DNA of 64,000 nucleotides from Actinacidiphila yeochonensis CN732 (GTDB taxonomy: Bacteria > Actinomycetota > Actinomycetes > Streptomycetales > Streptomycetaceae). Both the position numbers and the translations under genes were made by a program. Of the stretch, positions 24,260 through 33,237 are shown piece by piece. The notes beneath the pieces are model-generated. The model was not told the origin of the DNA, did no database searches, and was given only the letters and a program-made list of their open reading frames with translations. The stretch spans positions 2,728,001 through 2,792,000 of the forward strand of contig NZ_JQNR01000005.1 in NCBI RefSeq assembly GCF_000745345.1, given 5' to 3'. How positions within the stretch are numbered: the first letter of the stretch is position 1; each line of letters starts with the position of its first letter.

Positions 24260-25222
24260 TCAGCTCCCGAGCACCGCCTCCCGGGCGGCGTGGGACCAGA
24301 TGGCTTGTTGCCGGGCGGTGAAGCCCATTCTGTTCCAGTGGAAGAGCACGTGGCGGGCCAGCACACGTCGAAGGCCGGGTGACAGTCGGCAGTCCGACGA
24401 TGCTTGGGCGAGTAGCCGGCCGCATCGTTCCAGGCCCTCGAACCACGGCCGAAGGGGGGTGAGCGGGCCGTCCGTCAGCAGAGGACGGGCATCGGTGAGG
24501 AGAAGGCGCCCCATCGGCTCGATCATGGTCCTGACCGTTCCAAGGTCCAGGTCGGTTTCGAGGGGGCGGTGTCGTTCCACCTGGCCCCATACGTCGCCTT
24601 GTTCGCCGAACTCCAGGTGTGCGGCGCGCATCAGCACGGTCATGGCGAGCAGCGAGGCGACGTTGGCGGCAGGTACCTGGCTGCTGTCTGCGGCGCGGTG
24701 GAGGTAGTCGAGGGTGCCGATGCTGTCCACGTGGAAGAGGTCGTGGGCGATGTCCATGCCGACGTCACCGCCGAAGGCGAAGGTCTCGGGCTCGTAGCGT
24801 CCGGGCCGCCAGTCCTGGACGGCGCCCCGCGAGGTCGCCCTGTCGAGGGCGTCGGCGAGGTGGATCGCCATGTCCTTTGTGGTGGCGCAGCTGACGGGGT
24901 GGAAGCGGAAGCGCCAGTTGGGGTGCTTGCGCACGAACCACCAGGTCCCGACAGGACCGGTCCGAAGGCTCGGCAGCAGGTGGGCGCGGACCGCGCGGTG
25001 CGCGGTCGGGTAGTCGGCGAACCGGACGTTCACCTGGTGCCATTCTCGGACGCGTGATTCGAGGGCGGCCCGGCCGGCGGCCCGGTACCGTGCGATGTCT
25101 TCGGCGAGGCGGCTGGTAGGGATGCGTGCACGGCGGGCGGCGTCCTCAATCGGCGTGCCGGCCAGGACGTCCAGAACGGCGGCCTCGGCACGCTTCACGT
25201 CGCGTGTGGGTGGATTCGTCAT
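24260..25222 (-). CDS. SpaB_C-type (thiopeptide-type) lanthipeptide biosynthesis protein
   Basis: A 320-residue protein of the small SpaB_C family. After an N-terminal helical part, the signature appears as REWHQVNVRFADYPTAHR, then LLPSLRTGPVGTWWFVRKHP and WRFRFHP. GGDVGMDIAHDLFHVDSIG and the C-terminal RRVLARHVLFHWNRMGF follow. In full LanB enzymes this domain carries out the elimination of glutamate from glutamyl-Ser/Thr to give dehydro-amino acids. Here it is a separate protein beside a full LanB, as is common in FxLD clusters, so its exact task is open. The ATG overlaps the LanC stop (ATGA), showing coupling. It is the last gene of the cluster. Confidence 0.85.
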   Translation of the reverse strand: MTNPPTRDVKRAEAAVLDVLAGTPIEDAARRARIPTSRLAEDIARYRAAGRAALESRVREWHQVNVRFADYPTAHRAVRAHLLPSLRTGPVGTWWFVRKHPNWRFRFHPVSCATTKDMAIHLADALDRATSRGAVQDWRPGRYEPETFAFGGDVGMDIAHDLFHVDSIGTLDYLHRAADSSQVPAANVASLLAMTVLMRAAHLEFGEQGDVWGQVERHRPLETDLDLGTVRTMIEPMGRLLLTDARPLLTDGPLTPLRPWFEGLERCGRLLAQASSDCRLSPGLRRVLARHVLFHWNRMGFTARQQAIWSHAAREAVLGS

Positions 25223-26367
25223 GTCAGCAGCAGGCAGGCGTCCCACTGCCCCTGGGCGGCGTAGTCGCTTTCGGAGTCGGCGTCCTGGAATGCGAGGGCG
25301 GCGCCGGCAACGCCTTCGAGGAAGCCGTCCTCCTCGGGCACGTCGGCGGTGAGGAGGCGGTCGCGCAGCAGCTGGAGCTGGCTGACGAGAGGGGCGGGGC
25401 TGGCGGAGTCCTGGGCTACGCGCTGGGCCGTTCGCATGATGCCGGCGAAGCCGTGGCACAGGCCGCGGCCGGCGATCTGGTCGAGCTGGGCGGGGTCGAG
25501 CAGGCAGTGGAGCAGGGCGCGTTCGGCCATCCGCGTGCGGTCGGCGTCTTCGGTGACGATGCCGGCGAGCTGCTGGGCGCGGGCCAGGCCCGGGGTTCCG
25601 TAGCACCAGCTCGGTGCTGCCGGTAGGGCGGGAGCGGGCCCGTCCTCGCTGACCCACCGCGGCCAGTGCACCCCGCGGTGGTCGTGCTGCCGTATCCGGT
25701 CCAACCAGCGGCAGACGCGGTGGATGGCCGCTTCGTGGCCGTCCACGGTGATCCCGGCACGCATGGTGAGGGCCAGCAGCGCGAGGGGTCCGGCGATGCC
25801 GTGGGCCATGCCGGCGTTGGCGTGTCCGCCCGGCGTTGCGGCCGTGTGGCTGGTCGGGGCGTGGCCGACCCACCACCCGGGCGACAGCTCACCGCCCGCG
25901 GGGAGCGGCTCGGTCAGCCGGACCAGGTATTCGAGAACGCCCTTCAGCTCAGGGCTGTGAGGTTGCCTGAGCAGGAGCCCGGCGCCGATGCCGGTGAGGC
26001 CGCGGAACAGGTCGTACTCGGCGAACTCGGTTTGCCGGCCCGCGTTGATGCGGGCGTGTGCGGCGTCCAGGCGCCGACGGGTGTGTGCGGCCACGATGGT
26101 GTCGAGGGCCCGGAGGGCACTGCTGTAGCGGCTGGTTCCGTCTGCGGCCAGGTGGAGGACGAAGGCAGTGGCGGGGGCTCCGAGGTAGAGGTTGGCGGCC
26201 GGGCCGTCGATGAGGGGGCCGAGGCCGGACAGGCTCTGGTGCACCTTCTCCCAGGTGCCGGTGCCGCGGCGGGCCTGTTCGATGGCCGGCAGGGCGGTGC
26301 CGAGGGGGCCGTGGGCGAGGGACTGCCGAAACGACAAGGAAGTGGTGGTGGAGAGGGTCTGGGTCAC
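25219..26367 (-). CDS. lanC: Lanthionine synthetase C-like cyclase (LanC)
   Basis: A 382-residue LanC-fold cyclase, which joins cysteine thiols to dehydroalanine/dehydrobutyrine in the precursor to make (methyl)lanthionine rings. The zinc ligands are visible as WCYGTPG (Cys near 253) and LCHGFAG (Cys-His near 303), with the acid/base His region in GHANAGMAHGIAGPLALL. The N-terminal part has the usual LanC double-layer helix pattern. The GTG start overlaps the LanB stop by four bases (GTGA), and its own stop overlaps the next start, so LanB, LanC and the SpaB_C protein form one coupled unit. Confidence 0.9.
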   Translation of the reverse strand: MTQTLSTTTSLSFRQSLAHGPLGTALPAIEQARRGTGTWEKVHQSLSGLGPLIDGPAANLYLGAPATAFVLHLAADGTSRYSSALRALDTIVAAHTRRRLDAAHARINAGRQTEFAEYDLFRGLTGIGAGLLLRQPHSPELKGVLEYLVRLTEPLPAGGELSPGWWVGHAPTSHTAATPGGHANAGMAHGIAGPLALLALTMRAGITVDGHEAAIHRVCRWLDRIRQHDHRGVHWPRWVSEDGPAPALPAAPSWCYGTPGLARAQQLAGIVTEDADRTRMAERALLHCLLDPAQLDQIAGRGLCHGFAGIMRTAQRVAQDSASPAPLVSQLQLLRDRLLTADVPEEDGFLEGVAGAALAFQDADSESDYAAQGQWDACLLLT

Positions 26368-29300
26368 CGCGGGTCTCCTTCGGGCCGGGCGGTCCATGAC
26401 AGGGCTGCCGCGCGGGCGGTGCGGCGGCACGTGGCCTCGGCGGCAGGGTTGATGCCGACAAAACGGTTGTGGTGCATGTGGAGCAGCGACGGCAGCACGT
26501 CGGCCGGCTCGATCCCTGACTCCTCCAAGGCGACGCGGTACCGGGACAGTGCCTCCCGCCGTGCTTCCCACGCCGCGGCCACAGCGAATCCGGCGTTACC
26601 CGCGGTGCTGACGAGGTCCTCGGCGAAGGTGTCGCTCCCCGCGAGGCGCACGGCCAGGGCCTGTACCTCGCGGGGAGGGGCCTCGCCCTCGGCGCGCCGC
26701 AGGTTCCCGGTCAGCCAGCGGAACGCCTTGGCCCGGGAGCCGAGCAGTCCGGTGCCGATGTCCACGAAGCCGACCGCGGCGACGGCGAGCCGCTGGTCGG
26801 CGGAGTCCAGGAGCAACTGCGCGAGTGCCGCGTTGGAGTCGGCCTCGAAGTACGCTTCGGCGGCCTCGAAGGTGGCTCCGGCGCCGTACCGGCCGGTTTC
26901 GGGGAGGTCGGTCTCCCACGCGATGCGCTGGATCACGCCCTCCTCCCGAAGAGCGGCAGCCCAGGCCGCGACCTTCTGTGCCGTGGCACCGAACGTGTCG
27001 GGTTCCAGCAGGTGCAGACGCAGGCGTACGTGAGGTGAGGGGTCGGCGTACCGGACGAACCAGGCGGGGTTCCCGCCGACGAGCAGCCGGGGAAGGTGCG
27101 TGGTCAGCAGTTCCGGGACGCGGGCCGTGTTGCCGTAGAGCTTCAGGTAGGCCCGGTTCGATCGGCCCGGCAGGCGGCCGGTGTCGCGCTTGGCGACGGG
27201 CGCGTGCCGGAGGGCGGGGGCGGGCTTGGGCTGCTGCTGGGCGGCGAAGGGGAGAACCACTTCGTGGGCGTGTCCGATCCAGCCGAAGGCCCTTTCGTCC
27301 GGTGCCTCGTGCAGGACGACGCTGCGGTGGCCGGACACCGCGTTCCGTAGGAGGGTCCGGTGGGCGCTGAGGGCGAGGTCGAGCCGCAGGCGCTGGTCGT
27401 CGTCTCCGAGGGAGACCGTGAGGGGGACGCCGTGCTGGTGGCGCCAGGTGGTGAGGCTCCTCTCCCAGTCGTTCCCCGAGCCCAGGTCTTCCGCGCGCAG
27501 CCGCCAGCAGGCCGGGGTCAAGATGGTGCGGCCGTAGCGGACTTCCGGCAGGAAGGGCAGGCGGGCGGCGGCGCCCCAGGTGAACGGGGTGAGGACAGCT
27601 GCGTGGGATCGGTGCGCCTCGCACAGGAAGCGCAGCAGAGGGTGGGTGCCGTGGCTGAGCTCAACGGCGTTCATCACCGATGGCTCGATGACGCGCCCGG
27701 TGGACAGGGACACCAGGTAGAGGCGTCCGGCATCCGCGACGACGCCGAGGTCTGCGAGGTCGAGCGTGGCGGCGGAGTTGAACTCACCGAGGGCCAGCAC
27801 TTCGGGCACGACGACGGGAGCGCGGGCCACGTTGAGGACCGGCTGCTTCATCGGAGGGCCGGACACCTGGGCCCGCACTGCGCCGGCGGTCAGGGTCGGC
27901 AGGGTCCGGTACATCTCCGCCCGGCGGTTCAGCTCGTCGGGCGGCAGCATGGACAGGAACCTGCCTACGGTGGTGCCGGCGGCCAGCGACAGGCCGACCA
28001 CGGAGAGTGCGAACCTCCCCTCGTCCAGATCGCGTTCACACGTGCCGAGCACGGTGAAGCACAGTTCGACGTGGGCCGGCACCTGGATCGGTTCGCCGAC
28101 GGACAAGGCGGCGACGTCCGCCTCGGTGAGAGTGACGCTGCGCCTGTGGGTGAGCGCGGCTTCCTGGGCGAGCGCGAGCAGGTGTTCGTCGCGCGGTGTC
28201 GTGGCCAGGACCGGACGCGGGAGGACGCTGCCGCGGTATCCGGCGGGGACTCCGAGGCCGACGTCTGGGTCGGTGAGGTCGCGTAGGGGCACGATGGTGC
28301 CCATGCTGTACCGCTCCAGGAAGCGGGCCCGGTAGTCGCTCCATGCCGGCGAGCCGTGCGGGAACGGAGTGATCCGCGCCATGACCTCCAAGGCCGCTTT
28401 CGCTTCGCGCGCCACCCGTTCAGGCAGGACCACCTCCACGTCGGGGCGGACGTTGACCACCAAGGACCGGGCCGTGGCCGGCGCGAGCGCGGACATGGCC
28501 TCGACCGCCTGGACCCGTAGAGCAGCCTGGACGTCAGGTCGGGCACCTCGGGAACCGTCGTGTCGCCGAAGGGCACGGTCGATCCGGCGCATCTGCGCCG
28601 CTTGCGGAAGGTCGACGTCAGCCCGATCGAGCTGAGCGATCAGGTGGCCGAGGGCGTCCGGAGTCGTCGTCGGCGGCCGAAGGTTGGTCAACAGAACGCG
28701 GTGGGCGACGAGTTCGGCGACCATCGTCTCGATGGTGGACGCGGGCGCGCGCGGGTGGTCCGCCCCGATCTTGTCCACGAGGTCCCGCACCAGGATCGGG
28801 GTGCGGGCCAGGGCGAGCGCCTGCTCGGCCGCCCGCGTACGGAGCAGGTTCGTACTCGCCGGCCCGTCCGGACCCGGCTGGTAGGCAATGGTGATCCGGG
28901 AGCCCCGCACGGTCCACGTCGGGTCAGCCACCACCGCCAGACGCCGGAACACCGCCAGGTTGCCTTCCAGCATCGTGATGACCTCGTGCAGCCACTCCGC
29001 GCCAACTCCGGCGAACGCCTTGTGCTCCGGTCCCCAGCGAACGTGCGTCTGCTGCCCGAGGCGTGTGGAGGTCGTTCCGGCGAACAGGCCGAAGGGCGTG
29101 GCGCGGTACTTCATGCGCAGCAGGTACCGGCTCAGGGAGCGCGCGGTGCGCTCGACACGCGAGGGAGGCGCGGAACCGTCGAGGGCCTTGCGGACCGCCT
29201 GCGCGAGGATGGGTGCCGCGTGGCTGATCGCCTCGGCCCGGCGCCTCTCCGCCCAGACCTCGCCCATCCACCGCCGCAACCGCGCGGAGTCGGTGAAGTC

Positions 29301-29378
29301 CCCGGGCCAGGAGGGCAGCGGGTCTGCCAGCGGTACGAGCGCGGATCGGATCACGCCTGTGTCGAGCGCCTGATACAT
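26364..29378 (-). CDS. lanB: Class I lanthipeptide dehydratase (LanB, full length)
   Basis: A 1004-residue dehydratase with both usual parts: the N-terminal glutamylation domain (signature LLRMKYRATPFGLFAG near 91-106, FLERYSMGTIVPLRDLTDPD and YRGSVLPRP) and a C-terminal elimination domain (SNRAYLKLYGNTARVPELL, then GGNPAWFVRYADPSPHVRLR). LanB enzymes use glutamyl-tRNA to activate Ser and Thr of the precursor and then eliminate glutamate. It is transcribed after the precursor gene with 73 bp between them and is translationally coupled to LanC. Length is normal for the family and nothing appears broken. Confidence 0.93.
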   Translation of the reverse strand: MYQALDTGVIRSALVPLADPLPSWPGDFTDSARLRRWMGEVWAERRRAEAISHAAPILAQAVRKALDGSAPPSRVERTARSLSRYLLRMKYRATPFGLFAGTTSTRLGQQTHVRWGPEHKAFAGVGAEWLHEVITMLEGNLAVFRRLAVVADPTWTVRGSRITIAYQPGPDGPASTNLLRTRAAEQALALARTPILVRDLVDKIGADHPRAPASTIETMVAELVAHRVLLTNLRPPTTTPDALGHLIAQLDRADVDLPQAAQMRRIDRALRRHDGSRGARPDVQAALRVQAVEAMSALAPATARSLVVNVRPDVEVVLPERVAREAKAALEVMARITPFPHGSPAWSDYRARFLERYSMGTIVPLRDLTDPDVGLGVPAGYRGSVLPRPVLATTPRDEHLLALAQEAALTHRRSVTLTEADVAALSVGEPIQVPAHVELCFTVLGTCERDLDEGRFALSVVGLSLAAGTTVGRFLSMLPPDELNRRAEMYRTLPTLTAGAVRAQVSGPPMKQPVLNVARAPVVVPEVLALGEFNSAATLDLADLGVVADAGRLYLVSLSTGRVIEPSVMNAVELSHGTHPLLRFLCEAHRSHAAVLTPFTWGAAARLPFLPEVRYGRTILTPACWRLRAEDLGSGNDWERSLTTWRHQHGVPLTVSLGDDDQRLRLDLALSAHRTLLRNAVSGHRSVVLHEAPDERAFGWIGHAHEVVLPFAAQQQPKPAPALRHAPVAKRDTGRLPGRSNRAYLKLYGNTARVPELLTTHLPRLLVGGNPAWFVRYADPSPHVRLRLHLLEPDTFGATAQKVAAWAAALREEGVIQRIAWETDLPETGRYGAGATFEAAEAYFEADSNAALAQLLLDSADQRLAVAAVGFVDIGTGLLGSRAKAFRWLTGNLRRAEGEAPPREVQALAVRLAGSDTFAEDLVSTAGNAGFAVAAAWEARREALSRYRVALEESGIEPADVLPSLLHMHHNRFVGINPAAEATCRRTARAAALSWTARPEGDPR

Positions 29379-29451
29379 CGTTGCCTCCTCATCTCTGCAC
29401 GGTGCGGGGCCGGGCGGGTGGTGTGCCGCCCGGCCCCGGACGGGGGTCAGG

Positions 29452-29634
29452 TCAGCCGGCGATGCAGGTGCTGTTGGAACAGGCGGACTGGCAGGTGGAA
29501 CCGCAGCCGTCGTCCGTGTCCTTCAGCAGCGCACCGAGCACCGGGGCTGCGGTGACCGTCTCGATGTCCAGGTCGAAGTCGTCGTCGGAGTAGTCCGTCC
29601 CCGCCTTGAGGACGGTGACCTTCTGCTGTGCCAT
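29452..29634 (-). CDS. FxLD-family lanthipeptide precursor
   Basis: A 60-residue precursor. The leader (about 1-38) is acidic and carries the FxLD motif as FDLD at 20-23, followed by IETVTAAPVLGALL. The core is TDDGCGSTCQSACSNSTCIAG in two parts: TDDGCGSTCQ and SACSNSTCIAG. It has Cys at 44, 48, 52 and 57 and Ser/Thr at 40, 46, 47, 50, 53, 55 and 56, enough for four rings. Asp42-Gly43 is a natural site for isoaspartate formation by the neighbouring PIMT-like methyltransferase. GGAGGAATCAC before the ATG is an excellent ribosome site. No dedicated leader peptidase or exporter gene is visible nearby. Confidence 0.93.
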   Translation of the reverse strand: MAQQKVTVLKAGTDYSDDDFDLDIETVTAAPVLGALLKDTDDGCGSTCQSACSNSTCIAG

Positions 29635-29698
29635 GTGATTCCTCCGAAAGGGTGGGTTGGTCGGATGTGCTGTGCAGCCTGACCGCCGGCCCGATGGG

Positions 29699-30943
29699 CT
29701 ACGGCCAGGTGATCGCGACCCGCGTGTGACGCCGCTCGATGCGGCGCCCCGCGGGAATCCGGTCGTCCGGCGTGCCCGCCGGGTAGACCTCGATGCGGGC
29801 CTGGTCGCCGCGGTGCTCCCGGTCCCAGGTCCGGACCTCGGCGACCAGGCGCTCGGCGAGCTGCCGTCCCCGCGGGCCGTGCCCGATCGCCCCCAGCTCG
29901 TACCGGTCCTCGTCGTCCGTGGCCCGCACGGTGCGGTAGGCGAAGCTGTCGCCGTCGACGAGGGTCGGAATGCCGAGGGGCGAGGCGGAGGCGACCAGTC
30001 CGCGCTTGCGGGCGCCGGGCTTCGCCGCCATCAGCGGGAGGTTGTCCAGCGCGGTCGTCAGCCACAGGTCCAGGTGTTCGGCGGACTCCGAGCCGCCGAG
30101 GGTCACCGTCGACCACACCGTCTCCGGCGGCATGCCCAGCGCCTCGGTGAGAGCCTCGGTGTCCGGCTCGGGGTGCCCGTCGAGCCGCAGGCCGATCTCT
30201 TCCTCCGCGACGTCGTGGAGGACGGCGAGGCGGACACGGTTCTCGCCCACGCCCTGCATCGGCACGAAACCGCACAGTTCGAAACCGTCGCTGACCAGAC
30301 GGTCGCCGTCACGGACGAAGGCCACCGTGCGGGTCATGCCGCGCATCCGGAGCGGAACGACGAGCCGGCCGCCGTCCCTGAGCTGGTGAATCCACGCGGG
30401 CGGGATGTCGGCGGCCTGCACGGTGACGACGATCCGGTCGAACGGTTCGTGGGCGGGGGCGCCGTACTCCGCATCGGCTGTGAGGACGGTGACGTTGCTG
30501 TAGCCGGTCGACTTGAGGAAGGTGGTCGCCCGATCCGTCACATCGGCGTCGATGTCCACGGTGACCACGTGGCCTTCCGTTCCGGTCATCTCTGCGAGGT
30601 ACGCGGCGTTGGGGCCGCCCGAGCCGACCTCCAGCACGCTCATTCCGGGCGCGATCCGGGCCTGCTCGATCTGCATGGCCTGGATGCGCGCTGCCGAGAT
30701 CGAGCTGATTCCCACCCCGTCGGCGTCCGACTTGGTGACGGCCGCCATCTCCGCGTCGTACACCTTGGACACGTCCACGTCCGGGACCGCCAGGTGCCGG
30801 GGAACCGTGCGGAAGGCCGCGACGACCCGCGGGTCCTGTGCGGCACCGGATTCGGCAAGGCTCCGCACCATGGCGTCGCGCAAGGTCTGCTCGCGGAAGG
30901 CGTCCTGCCCCATCTCATCGGTCATGCTGGGGACGTTTACCAC
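29699..30943 (-). CDS. FxLD-system PIMT-like methyltransferase
   Basis: A 414-residue SAM methyltransferase related to protein L-isoaspartyl O-methyltransferase. The SAM site is seen as MSVLEVGSGGPNAAYLAEM and HVVTVDIDADV. FDRIVVTVQAADIPPAW and LRDGGRLVVPLR follow, as in PIMT. A C-terminal extension of about 200 residues is typical of the form found in FxLD lanthipeptide clusters. Related enzymes in other lanthipeptides methylate Asp to start aspartimide/isoaspartate formation in the core. The GTG at 30943 was chosen because AAAGGAGAC stands eight bases before it; an ATG at 30925 is the alternative. It precedes the precursor gene by 64 bp in the same operon. Confidence 0.88.
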   Translation of the reverse strand: MVNVPSMTDEMGQDAFREQTLRDAMVRSLAESGAAQDPRVVAAFRTVPRHLAVPDVDVSKVYDAEMAAVTKSDADGVGISSISAARIQAMQIEQARIAPGMSVLEVGSGGPNAAYLAEMTGTEGHVVTVDIDADVTDRATTFLKSTGYSNVTVLTADAEYGAPAHEPFDRIVVTVQAADIPPAWIHQLRDGGRLVVPLRMRGMTRTVAFVRDGDRLVSDGFELCGFVPMQGVGENRVRLAVLHDVAEEEIGLRLDGHPEPDTEALTEALGMPPETVWSTVTLGGSESAEHLDLWLTTALDNLPLMAAKPGARKRGLVASASPLGIPTLVDGDSFAYRTVRATDDEDRYELGAIGHGPRGRQLAERLVAEVRTWDREHRGDQARIEVYPAGTPDDRIPAGRRIERRHTRVAITWP

Positions 30944-31047
30944 CGGTTGTCTCCTTTGTGGCGCGAAGCGCCCTATGGCGAACGAGGGTTGTGAAGTGGG
31001 CCGGGAGGCCGGGCTCCTGCGCGGACGGCACGCTGGTGGAGTCGCCC

Positions 31048-31353
31048 TCACCTACGGCGAAATGGGCGGTTGCTCCAGGTCCTCAAGCATGCAGACGACG
31101 ACCGCAGCACCTGGACGAGTTCGTGCCGCATCGCTGCCTCGTCGCCCACCTCGGCGAACACTTCGGCCACTTCCTCGGTCAGGATGTGCCGCCACGTCAC
31201 GCACCCGCGGCGAACGGCCCGGTCGTACAGGGCCCGGAGCAGGCACATCACCAGGCGGTACCTTCGCCGGGCGTCCGTCACATGGTGCTGTCTTCTCATG
31301 CGGGACCGGAGGGCGGCGCATTCGGCCGTGATGTCGGTGAAAGTGGATTCCAT
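31048..31353 (-). CDS. Small basic helical protein of unknown function in the lanthipeptide cluster
   Basis: A 101-residue protein, MESTFTDITAECAALRSR at the start, then a helical region (YRLVMCLLRALYDRAVRRG) and a basic C-terminus. The ATG has GGGAGATCCC directly upstream. It has no signal peptide or known motif. It lies between the methyltransferase and two other unknown genes in the same direction, so it probably belongs to the cluster, either as an accessory factor or as part of a regulatory set. Confidence 0.6.
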   Translation of the reverse strand: MESTFTDITAECAALRSRMRRQHHVTDARRRYRLVMCLLRALYDRAVRRGCVTWRHILTEEVAEVFAEVGDEAAMRHELVQVLRSSSACLRTWSNRPFRRR

Positions 31354-31406
31354 GGGATCTCCCGTCTGAGCAGAGCTGGCGTCAGCGAGCCTGCGTCCCC
31401 GCTGCC

Positions 31407-31871
31407 TCAGCGGTCCTCGAGCTCAAGGTCGTCGGGCTCCAAGTCGTCGGACGTGGAGATACCGACGATGCGGAGGGCAACGCGGATGTCGGACGGGTCC
31501 TTTCCGACCTTTCGGCCGATCTCCTCCAGGGTGTAGCCCGTCTGGAAGTACAAGGCGAGTCGTGGCGGAGCGACCTTCGGCTGGACGCACGTCACGCGGT
31601 GAAGGGCCTGGTGGTCGGCCGGGCTGAAGCTCTCCATCGCCGTGATGCGGATGGTGATCCGCTGTACGACGTCCAAGTGGGCCTGCAACTCGGGTACGAG
31701 GACGTCCAGAAGAGCGGCCGACTTCCTGGACCGGAGAAGAGCCGGCGCGCCAAGCCATTCGTCGAGGACGGAGACGGCGTCGCTCAGTCGGGCACGAAGG
31801 CCGACCACGGTGTCCGCGAGCTGCGCGCGATCAGCCGGGCTGGGCAGGGTGGCGTTGGACATGTCAGTCAT
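31407..31871 (-). CDS. Unknown protein with an HTH-like C-terminal segment
   Basis: A 154-residue protein. The N-terminal 70 residues are helical and leucine-rich (ADTVVGLRARLSDAVSVLDE). The C-terminal part, YTLEEIGRKVGKDPSDIRVAL, has the form of a helix-turn-helix in which TLEEIGRKVG is the first pair of helices, and an acidic tail ends the protein. It may be a DNA-binding or sigma-like regulatory protein of the lanthipeptide locus. The start is the ATG at 31871 or the second ATG three codons later; AAGAGACAG precedes the first. Confidence 0.6.
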   Translation of the reverse strand: MTDMSNATLPSPADRAQLADTVVGLRARLSDAVSVLDEWLGAPALLRSRKSAALLDVLVPELQAHLDVVQRITIRITAMESFSPADHQALHRVTCVQPKVAPPRLALYFQTGYTLEEIGRKVGKDPSDIRVALRIVGISTSDDLEPDDLELEDR

Positions 31872-31896
31872 AGCTGTCTCTTGGTGAGTAGGTTGA

Positions 31897-32727
31897 TCAG
31901 GGCACGGGTGGCGGGGGGCGGGAGCGGGGGCCGATCAGGAGTCCGGGCTCGCAGGGGTAGCGCAGGCAGGCGGGCTCGTAGGTGACCTCGACCGTTGCTC
32001 CGCTTGCCCGGTGGAGCGCGGCGCCGAGCCGGTCGGCGAGCTCGGGTCCGTCCTCGTCGCCGGTCGTCGGGGTGTTGCCTCTCGCCGTGTTCGGCGACGT
32101 GGTCCCGGTGAGGAGGCGCAGGAGGCGGGCACCGTCGGCGGGTGACATTTCCGCCAGGTGGACGGCGCCCCTGTCGGCGGTCAGGTACTCGACGTGGACG
32201 CCGGTCCGCAGCAGGGCGGCGCGCAGGTCCTCGGCGAGGCGGATGAGCCGGCCAGTGCCGGTCTCGATGAGGGTGGCGAGGCGGAGGACAGCCGTACGGT
32301 CGGCGCTGCCCAGCGTGATCCGGGAGGAGCCGGCGCGAGGCGGTCGGACTTCGACGTTAACCGAGCAGACGGCGAGCGCAACCCGCAGGTGCGTCGCGGC
32401 AGCCTGTGGCCCGCAGGACGCCTCAGGGGCTCCGTCCGGACGTCGGGCCAACTCGGAAGCGAGCCCCGCACTGAGTACGCGGGTCCGCTCCGGCTGGTTC
32501 ATCAGCAAGGTGGCGGCCAGCGCGTCGGCAGTCGCGGCGTCGATGGCGTTGAGCTGCACGGTCTCCGCCCGACGAGCGGCAACCTGCTGGGCACCGTTGG
32601 AATACAGCGGCAGACCGGCGACCCGGCCGACGGTAATGAGCTTGCCGAGGCCGCCGAGAAGGGTGTCCTCGAACTTCGTGTGCTCGTCCACGCGGTCGGG
32701 CTGAACCACGCCCTGACGTCCAATCAT
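31897..32727 (-). CDS. Unknown protein in the lanthipeptide cluster
   Basis: A 276-residue protein starting MIGRQGVVQPDRVDEHTKF. It is mostly helical with an alternating Ala/Leu pattern (LNAIDAATADALAATLLMNQ, then LRLATLIETGTGRLIRLAED), and has a C-terminal CLRYPCEPGLLIGPRSR with two cysteines. No family is recognised. The ATG at 32727 has AGGAAAC before it. The frame is open further upstream but lacks start support there. It sits in line with the neighbouring genes of unknown function and is probably co-transcribed with them. Confidence 0.6.
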   Translation of the reverse strand: MIGRQGVVQPDRVDEHTKFEDTLLGGLGKLITVGRVAGLPLYSNGAQQVAARRAETVQLNAIDAATADALAATLLMNQPERTRVLSAGLASELARRPDGAPEASCGPQAAATHLRVALAVCSVNVEVRPPRAGSSRITLGSADRTAVLRLATLIETGTGRLIRLAEDLRAALLRTGVHVEYLTADRGAVHLAEMSPADGARLLRLLTGTTSPNTARGNTPTTGDEDGPELADRLGAALHRASGATVEVTYEPACLRYPCEPGLLIGPRSRPPPPVP

Positions 32728-32747
32728 AGAAGTTTCCTGGCTAGGGT

Positions 32748-33179
32748 TCAGATAGTTGGCAACCGGCTCGCGAAGACGGGCCGGGTTCGCGTCCCGTACT
32801 CGGCGACGTCCGAGGACGCCGCGAGCGCGTGGACGAGCACCGTGCCGCGGCCGTTCTCCGGACAAGGCTCGGGCCTGAGGATCTTCGGCCGGCGGGACGA
32901 TCCCTCGTCCACCGCCGCCGCAACACACCCAACGCCGATCAGCTGGCGACAGACCACCTGACTGCCGACGCCGTGCCGAAGACCGTTCGTCACCAGTTCG
33001 GTGATCCGCGACTCGACGTCCCCCACGAGCTTGGACAAGCCCCAGAAAGGGAGTTTTACGGTGCTGAGGCGGCGAAGCCGCTCCACCCAGCGCCCCGGCG
33101 CACCACCTTTGAGGACGCCTTTCTCCTCCGCGCTCACTGCGATCCGCACCGAGAAGTCGTCGCAGACGGGCTCGATCAC
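32748..33179 (-). CDS. HATPase (RsbW-like) ATP-binding regulator
   Basis: A protein of about 143 residues with the GHKL fold of anti-sigma-type kinases: N box ITELVTNGLRHGVG, a weak G1 region (VAAAVDEGSSRRP) and a glycine-rich lid ENGRGTVLVHALAASS. Streptomyces has many such stand-alone proteins, often paired with XRE regulators, as here with the gene at 33725-34951. The usual Asp-x-Gly of the G1 box is DEGS, so ATP binding is plausible. The start is uncertain: I took the GTG at 33179, but the frame runs to a GTG at 33257 without a good ribosome site at either. Confidence 0.7.
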   Translation of the reverse strand: MIEPVCDDFSVRIAVSAEEKGVLKGGAPGRWVERLRRLSTVKLPFWGLSKLVGDVESRITELVTNGLRHGVGSQVVCRQLIGVGCVAAAVDEGSSRRPKILRPEPCPENGRGTVLVHALAASSDVAEYGTRTRPVFASRLPTI

Positions 33180-33237
33180 GGACAGAGTGGAGCGGTGGGA
33201 GCGGTGACGCTGGCTCCGGTTGGGTGAACCAACCTGG

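Noticed and set aside
24260..25876. Extending the SpaB_C-type gene to 538 residues
   Set aside because: The extra N-terminal part is a shadow of LanC in another frame; the ATG at 25222 overlaps the LanC stop as expected of a coupled gene.
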